From Siphonodentalium dalli (lineage: Eukaryota > Mollusca > Scaphopoda > Gadilida > Siphonodentaliidae), in NCBI GenBank assembly GCA_032622095.1, contig CP136065.1, positions 207,680,151-207,744,150 of the forward strand: a DNA stretch of 64,000 bases, written 5' to 3'. Of the stretch, positions 52,201 through 61,200 are shown one piece after another. How positions within the stretch are numbered: position 1 is the first letter of the stretch; the number at the start of each line of letters is the position of its first letter. Under the pieces are notes generated by a model. It did not search any database and was not told the DNA's origin. It worked only from the letters and a program-made list of their open reading frames with translations. The translations under genes and the position numbers were made by a program.

Positions 52201-55200
52201 TGCTTTCGCCCACTTTCGATATAGATGGGGAACCGCTGGTTTTCGTGTGAGAAGAACATATATTTCATATGCTACAAACCGATAATTTTCGATTATTGTG
52301 CACACTGTTGACACATATATTATCGTGATCATGTTGGGACATCTGTATGCGATGCTTTTTCAATGCAAACATTTGAAACTGTTTGTCTTTCGAGAAGTCT
52401 ATACCCCATGTTACATACAACATAGTTGATACGTGCAATTCAATGGGCTAACAAAAATTCAACTGTACTTCCAATATTCCATCCGATATCAGGATGCGAC
52501 TCAACTCCCTTTTTCCTTGGTAAGGGTAAGCGCAATTTTGGGATGCTTGGAAAGCTTAGCTCACAGAATGCTTGACGCCCATACGAGGAATCCGTGTGTG
52601 GTTCTTGATGTTTCATCACCACTGTTTGAGTGTATTTAGCATTTCGTTGTGATTGTTTATGACAAATCTGCGAAATTGACCTTAGTTAATGAAGCAAGAC
52701 ATGAAATGTTCAGCACAGTTCAACATATATATATATCAGGCTGGTATCTGGACTCTACTAGTAAGCCCCATAGCACATGTAAAGTTTCCAGTACCTGACG
52801 TCTTTGGATGGAAATTGATTGGCGGTTCTTTTGTTACTGTTTGGATGACAACCCAGAAGCAGCTAAAGAGTGCACAGAGTTGATTAAATGTGTTTGCAAA
52901 TCGGTTTGTTCCAGGTGCAAATGTTCAAGAAGCAAACTTCCATGTACGAAGTTGTGCAGATGTGGTTGTGAGAAGTGAATTGTTAAATAGAGTTTATTAA
53001 AACAAAGTGTATTTTCAAATTTCAAAGTATTGGTAATTTGAATACGAGGCCCGATGATGAAGATGTGTTGCAGAATACCATAAATATGTTCCTATTTTGA
53101 GAACCGAATTGAGTTTGACGATTATGGGTTTTGTCATTTGGTGTTTCCTAATTTCGTGGTAAATCCACTACTAAATTGATTTTTTATTTGTTAAAATCTC
53201 GATATTCAAATTTGTATTCAATTGATCCAACCATATAGTAGTGTCACAAATAGAATTGAAGACATCAGAACCATTCATGGTTCGTTTCTAAGCATTTACA
53301 GAATGAAACCCTGTCTTAGAATAATTTTGCTCATTTTACATAGCATATATTCTACCTCACATTTGTACCAGAACAAACTATACTACTTCGCCTTTAGTGT
53401 GCATGACTCTTTCACAGAGGTTATTCCATCGAATAATCAACACATTGTTGATATCTTCTCTTATATTATCTCGAAAATTGTAAAGTATTTAAACAAAAAT
53501 AAGGACAAAACCAAACATTTCCATGTTTTGGCCGCCATTTTGGCATCCATCTTGAATAATTGTGGCCATTTTTCAACTAAAAGTGTGGGCTGTTATTCGG
53601 TAACCACCATTCTTAGATAATAGGGTGGAATTCGTTATGTTTAACATATCTAATTGAGAAGCAAAACTATTAGGTGTACCATCGTAAAACCGGCGGCCAT
53701 CTTGGACGCCATCTTGAATTTTCGGCTCTACGTCGGTCAAAAAGTTGGTTCTTGAGAAAATTCCCCTAGGCTAGAGATGCTGTCCTACAAGATATGAAAA
53801 AATGGCGCTTTTATCCGACATGTATTGATCAAAACGCTAACTACCTACACTAATATAAATAGATCAATTATTAACCCTTTGAGTGCCAGGTCGATTTTTG
53901 TATCAACCCATATACCCTGTGCCAATGCATTCTCTTATATATGCGAGTCAACCATAGGTCGCCTCGCATATATAAGAGAATGCATTGGCCTAACATTTTT
54001 TTTTTTTTTTACAATTTTTTACAATTTTAATAATTTATTCTTATATTCTTTAACAGACTTATTTTGTAGGTTTAGGGCCGATGAGATCTGCCCCTGGCAC
54101 TCAAAGGGTTAATAGCAGACAAAGGAGCTCTAATTCAAATTGTAAAGTCAAGCAAAAATGCTTATGATTGACTATTACATAGTGAACTTCACCTTACGTT
54201 TAATATATTCAAAGCACTCACCAATGGATATGGTGCAGTACAGGGATGATGAGTGCGTGGTTTCAGTCAGCCGAGTGCATTCAATAATAGTGACATCAAG
54301 CTCCCCTTCACCAACTCTGGCTCCATGTACAAACACATCTTTCTTCATTTTAAATGATTCTGGCTGTATAAAGAATGGCCGGAACCTCATCTTATAGTTT
54401 GGCAAAGAATGTTTCTTCCTGATGGTCCGCTTTATCTATAACAACGAAATATAAAAAAATACTAAATTGTATGTACAGTAAATATTATCTCACAAGCTGT
54501 TAAATTAAAACAACAAGATACCAGAAAAAAAAGAATATTTTTATGAATATTTAACTTTTTACTTATAAAAATGTAAACTAACAGAACATAGTCAGTTTTT
54601 TTTACAAGTACTAAAGATTTTTTATACTAACAGAATGAAGTTAACATGACATTTTCAAAATTTTCACAGATGAGCAGGTTTATTATACACCAAAAAAGAC
54701 AAAATGAATTTGATTCTTTTACCAACATAGCGTGTTCCAAGCCAACATATTACCTGATTGACTATGAGGGAGGTAATTTGAGGTATAGGCCGCCCTTCAA
54801 ATCTGGACTCCACATCAAATTCAATATGAGGCTCCTGAAAACAAGAAATAAGATCAGGAATGGTTAACCCTTTCATGACGCAGTTGCGCTGGTGCAGCAT
54901 TAAAGACCCTACCAGTGCATTATATTATATATGTTAGTCTCCCATTGGGAACCTTGCATATATATGAGAATGCACTGGCATACAAGGTTATGGTAAATAT
55001 TGTTAGGCCAATGTATTCTCTTATATATGTGAGGCTCCCTAAACATGGGAACATTTAAAGGTTACACAAGGATTAGTTTCTGGTGACATTACCACCAGGT
55101 CACGCATGCGCACACTGTACAATATAATTACCATTTAGAGGCAGTATTTTACTCATTAAACACAATAAAATAACTAAATAATAAATGTCCTATCGTAGAC

Positions 55201-58200
55201 GAGGCGGGCTATAAAAAGCCCGCCTTGGAAAATTCTAGGCGGGCTGTAGGCGGGCAGCCCGCTTTGAGATTTCCAGGCCTGCTGAAATATATCAAGATGA
55301 GATTTGATAAAAGCTTCTTGACTCAGATGTTCATTGTGTGCTGTTTATATATGCAGCACATGAAGATAATGATATAAAAGTGTGACAAAGCGTGACTATT
55401 TTTTGACAGATAATAAAAGTTAACCCTTTCATGACTGGAGCTTTCTGCATTGGCCTAACAATATTTACATTGACCTTGTAAACCAGTGTATTCTCTTATA
55501 TATGCGATGCTCCCTATGGGAGACTCGCATATGTAAGAAAATACACTGGCACATGATCTTCAATGCTGCACCAGCCCAGCTCCCGTCATGAAAAGGTTAA
55601 TGCCATACTTTGCTATTTGCTATCAAATTGATTCACACAGTCATGGCAATATGTTAGAAAATTCAATGCATAAACAACAGAGACAAAACAGGAAAAACTA
55701 CTATTTCATTTGGACCGAATAATACATGGAAACACATAGGATAACAATTCCACCAGTCAGAGACATAGTAGGTCATCTCATTCAAATGCTGCATGTTCCT
55801 TAAATTTGGATTAAACATTTCTGTAAATAATTACATGTGCATTCAACAAGATTAATCTCCCAGTAGACCAAGATACCAGTGTGGGGTAATTTAACAATCA
55901 CATGTGTGTTTAATACCCGAGAAAATATTATTACAGCATGAGATACAGGGATGGGTCAATTACTCACACAAGGTTTTAATTATAATATATACAATTACTG
56001 TAAAAAGATTATAACGTCCTCTTATATTATAATATATACAATTACTGTAAAAAAGCTAATAATGTCCTTTTGAAATGCTAAGCATAATCATTTTTGAAAA
56101 GTAAATGGATGCAACTGAACAAATAATTGAACTACATGTCTACCGGTATGTATCGAAGTAAGTAATTACTTTATATTACTTGTAATTGAGAAATGATCCA
56201 ATTACAAATTAATCTCAATTACTTGAGTAAAAGTAATTAACGGTCACTTACAATTAGTCCATCCCTGATGATATAATACTGAGCTATTTGAATCATGAGA
56301 TACAGTCTTTATTTGAGATTATTTACAGGATTAAGCTTTAGCCATGACAATCAGAATAAACACATTTGCTGCCGACTCACATCATAGAATGAGAATGACC
56401 AGTGGGTGTAGGGTTTCCTTGTTAGCTGAAGCCTGGCATTTCCCTTTAAACATGTGACTCGAACAGAGAGATGAGCCTGTTTGCCGAACACCAGGTCAAC
56501 GTCAACTGATATGTGGAGTCCTCCGCTGTAGTCAACATCTAAACAAATGTCCAGCTCCTAAATGTATCAAAACGAGCAAATAAACTTTTACATTTAATTT
56601 CAAGACACATAATCCATATTACTTTTAGTTCTTAACTGTTACTTTTCTGAATTCTAGTTACAGCTATATCTAGTCATTCAAATAAAAGATAAACAGTCAT
56701 AACAAATTTGTAGTGCACAAAACCCAAAGCAAAGTTGTGGCTATAAACAATCTATATAGTCAGTAGACTGGTGAGGAATTTTGCTGACTACAACATTATT
56801 TTCGCTAATACTTTTGTTGCTAATTGTGAATTTATTTTATCATTTTCAAGAAACATTGATAAAGTAACAACAAACAGCTGTTTATCGAAATAGAGTGCAC
56901 AGATATTATGAAAGTACATTGTATGAAGATAGTCCAGTTCATTGCTAACTGGGTGGTGCTGCCATGTATTTTTTTCAATTTTTGGTCAATCCATTGGCAT
57001 AGATAACGATAAGACTGATAGATTGTGGCTTGGAAATTTCAGCTGTTATGGTAGTTTGGCCATATGAACATTTAAAGGCTATTTTCAAACAAGTTTGCTA
57101 AGGAGAGTGAATTTAGTGATGCTATTTCTCACGACAGGCTAGCATCACCAAATTCACCCTCTGGGAACCTCATTCTGCTTTGTCTCAACTACAGGAGCCC
57201 TAGGATCAGATTGAAGTTCTCCAGTTATCATAAGGGAAACAATGTTAATTTGAGACTATACTTCCCAGAAGATGAGGCCTAAGCAGAATGAGGTCCCCAG
57301 AGGGTGAATTTAGTGATGCTACCCCGCTGTGAGGGGTAGCATCACTAAATTGACCCTCTGAGGACCTCATTCTGCAAATGTCCTGGCTTGGTGTGCACCC
57401 TGTTGGTGAAGTCTTGTCCAGTCTCAAACTGTTACACATTTGCATCTTACCTCAATGATATCTTCTTCTACTTTAACGTGTTTGTTTTGGCAGAATGGAT
57501 GATACGTTGTATCTTACCTCAATGATGTCTTCTTCGACTTTAACGTGTTTTACTATGGCAGAATGGATGATGGGAAAGCAGGATCCAAAGTTAAAATCTC
57601 TCACCTGAAATAAGGTATCAGTTATTATTTTATATCGATTTGCGTTTTATGCAGCATATAAATCATATGAATCATATAGAATGGAGGTTCGTTCTCAGGT
57701 CTGAGAATAAGGTGCCTGTCATTTTCAGAATGAGGTCCCCAGAGAGTGAATTTAGTGACGCTGTCCACATAGTGGGCTAGCATCACTAATTCACCATCTA
57801 GAGACCTCATTATATTATTATGTGGAATCTGACCATATGTTATTACTACATTCTTCATTGACAATTATCAAGGAATATTAAATATTATCATCTTCTTTGG
57901 AAAGCTTCTTTATTATCAAATTTCTACAGACAATTCTTCACATAGATTCTATTTCATTTTTAGTTTAATTTCTCTATATCCCCAAATTAGCAGACGACAC
58001 ATTGCATAATCGAGGTTCCCAATGGGCGTGCATCACAATATTCACCATTTGGGAACTTCAATCTGAGTCTATGTCTCCCACAGCAGATGAGGCCATGCAG
58101 AATGAGATACCCAGAGGGTAAATTTGGTGATGCTAGCCCACTATGAGGGATAGAGTCACTAAATTCATCCTCTTGAGATCTCATTCTGAAAATGACAGGC

Positions 58201-61200
58201 ACAATAAACTCAGGTTGTTTTTTGTCCAAGTCTCAAAAATCTATAGATGATCCTACTAATGTTTCAAAATGGTTTTCATATCTAGTAGTAGAACAGGCAT
58301 AGCCTTCAAATCTTTATCATATAAATTATTTCTCAATTTCATATTTTAAGAAGTAGAAGCTAGAGAGGCAGGAACCTAGAATTGTTTGAATAAAATGTTG
58401 AAAGTGTTCTGAACATATATAACATTAATTAATGTAGGTACCCAAGGCAGGAACTAAGACAAATTAAAAATTAATTAACCATGCTGCTTATTAAGCAGTG
58501 CTTAAATATAGTTGCAAATTCAGGTAAGGTTTTCATCAATTGCAAACAACGTATAGTGCACCAACCTGCTAAATGAGTTTTCATTCAGATTTTCATTGCT
58601 TCAGTTACAACACATACTCTTTCAAACAATTGTTTAAACATGTTAAACATCAACTTTCAAAATATCAAAGGATTTTGATTAACATTGAACTATATCATGA
58701 GGTAGAGGTAGAGGCACATACTGTAATTTCATCAACCAACTTCCCAGACGTCGTCTTCATTATCTCTATAAATTCCATGTTCATTTTCCTCACAATGAAG
58801 CTGCAATAAAAACATCCATTGTTTCCTCATACCCATCATCGATATACATAGCTGACCATCGGATATCCTTCTAATTATTGTTCACTTATGTGGTAGACTT
58901 TTTTCGAATATGAAGCAAAGAACCAAGACAAAGTTCACAGACAAACGTTTTGTGACTGACATCCTTCTCAACTTTATATTTGAACGAAAATCAAAACTAT
59001 ACATCACTTAGTATAATATATGAAATATACGTATTCTGAGCACAGACCTTGGTGACTATAAAATGAATAATTACTACTGAAGATACACTAATCGACTACT
59101 CTAGTAGTGTATATATATATATAATAGTGCTTATTAATTAATGATAGTCGCAAATGATTATGACTGTATTCTAAGGATTTCAGGACTAATGTACAAGTAT
59201 GCTGTATCGTAAACAATGGCATGCAAATTGAAGCATAAGACATGCCGCATCAGAACCCCGATGGCTACTTGTAATAATGCATTCCGTTTGATGATAACAC
59301 TACATAATCATCATGTGCGTTTTATCCATGAAATTAATTTTTTAAAATGGCATTATCCAACTTTCTTGTTGATCAGAATGCATTTATGTGAGGTACCATC
59401 TTAACACATTAATATAGGTTGATCGTTGAGTATTAACAGTGTGGGGACATTAAAATGTACTAATATTCAACTGACATAGTTATGATGCAAAACACATTTG
59501 GCAAGTTAACATAGGTATGAACGCAGGTTCATTGATTAGAAGAAACTGAAGCTAGCACTAACTATATAAAATTACATAGACCGTCGATCTCTTGACTTTT
59601 GATATGTATGTAGTGATTATTGTCAAGACCATCAGTGCTAAAAGTACTGACATTAGCGAAAGGCCGACGGACTGTGATTGGGGTAATATCTAGTGTAAAC
59701 TCTAAATTACATCATACATGTTTGCAACGAAGGTGAGACCTCCAGATGGGAAAACAGAGTACAATGTGGCAATTGCCCCACCAATTGAACGCCATAAATA
59801 AAAAATAGATTGTCCCCATAAACTGGAAAGTATAGGCAGATTCGAAAATAAATGAATCGGAAAGATGATTCGGTATTGATCCCGAATCTGATCGCCGATG
59901 TTGACATCGAATCTAATCTTCAAAGGGCCCTAATGATTATTTACTTTGCTAATATCAAGGCAGGTCTTGTGTAACTGTTTCAGCCCTTATAATTGGCTAC
60001 GGCAATCGGCAATGCCGAAGCCATTTGCTGAAGCAAACTGGGCCACGGTAAAGGGTTGCCGTAGCAGATTGCCGAAGCCAAACAATCTGAATTAAAAGGG
60101 CTGCTGTTTATACATTGATTGATTTATGATGTTAAATTTCAGACCAACCTCCTGTCATTTTGACCATTTATTTTCTTCTAAGAGGTCAGAATCCACTTTC
60201 ATCCTATTCTGTATCTGTAAATTTGAATGTGTCATAATATACATCGGGCAGTAAACAATTTTGTGTATATGATGAAATTTGCATCATTCAGAGTATGTGT
60301 ACCTTCTGACTTTCTTTGTATCCTTCAACTCCTTGAACAAAAACTGCAATATAATGTTCAAAAATAAGCATGATTCTTTTTTGTGTTTGACATCTGAATC
60401 ATGAATCTGCTGGCGAAGTTCCTGAAATACAAGACCACTGATTTAAATTTTAACCAAAACTAAATGTATATGTAAAACTTATACATGTACGTCCCCTTCT
60501 CGGTATGCAATTTTTTCTACGCTGTCAAATATCAAAATGGAGAGTATTTCAATTTCATATCAACTTTGTCGCTCCAGAATAATTTTGCAATTGTGTGACA
60601 CGGAAATAAGCTGTAGCCATGTGTAGCCTACTAATTATAGATACCGGTAGTATGTCTATGTCTACATATTACTCCGACACCTTCAATTAACTTTATAACC
60701 CTGTGGTGACTCCAGTAGCTTTCTTTAATGTGCACATACCGAGGCATGTACACAGGTCAGCCATTAATGTCCGCGCCCGATCTGACAGTGGCACAGCATA
60801 CTGCACCCACGAAAACATACCTGGACAATTGTTGTGATGGGGGGGGGGGGGGGGGGTGGAGTCCGTATTTGCATTCAGATCTTTATTCAGTGATCCTGAA
60901 TGAGACTTTTCAACCTGACAAACTTGGTATCTGACCGAGTTCTAAATTTTTTCAGAATACCGTGACCAGGTTTCGAACCCCCGTTCCGCTAGCACGAGAG
61001 ACCAGTATGCTGTCTCTCAGCTACCACTACCAGCTTCCTATATGTGCCAATGTTCATGAGAATACATGACTAAAATTCAACTTTTTTTTAGTTTGACAAA
61101 TGGGACCAATAGCACCATTCCAGACCTTTTTCTCACAAAAAGAAAAGTCACATCCAATGATGACACAGGAAAAAAATCATTGCTTGTCGAATCTTTGTAA

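Larger units (their letters stand above)
49030..53860. mobile_element. 4.8-kb fold-back locus built from two inverted copies of a decayed gene family
   Basis: Left arm (about 49030-51690) and right arm (about 52235-53860) are diverged inverted copies. Outer tips share AAGTTGGTTCTTGAGAAAA, a GAGCCGAAAATTCAAGATGG block and its complement, and TGTCCTACAAGATA. The ~540-bp centre (51690-52235) is single copy and holds part of a coding sequence. The left arm is longer because it contains another near-palindrome (about 50360-51100). Confidence 0.8.

Noticed and set aside
54900-55075. Extra PDZD8 exon between exons 5 and 6
   Set aside because: Phases of exons 5 and 6 already match and the sequence is a truncated TTAA MITE.
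60945-61040. Functional tRNA gene on the minus strand
   Set aside because: Box A and B are present but the acceptor stem does not pair; a SINE head is more likely.
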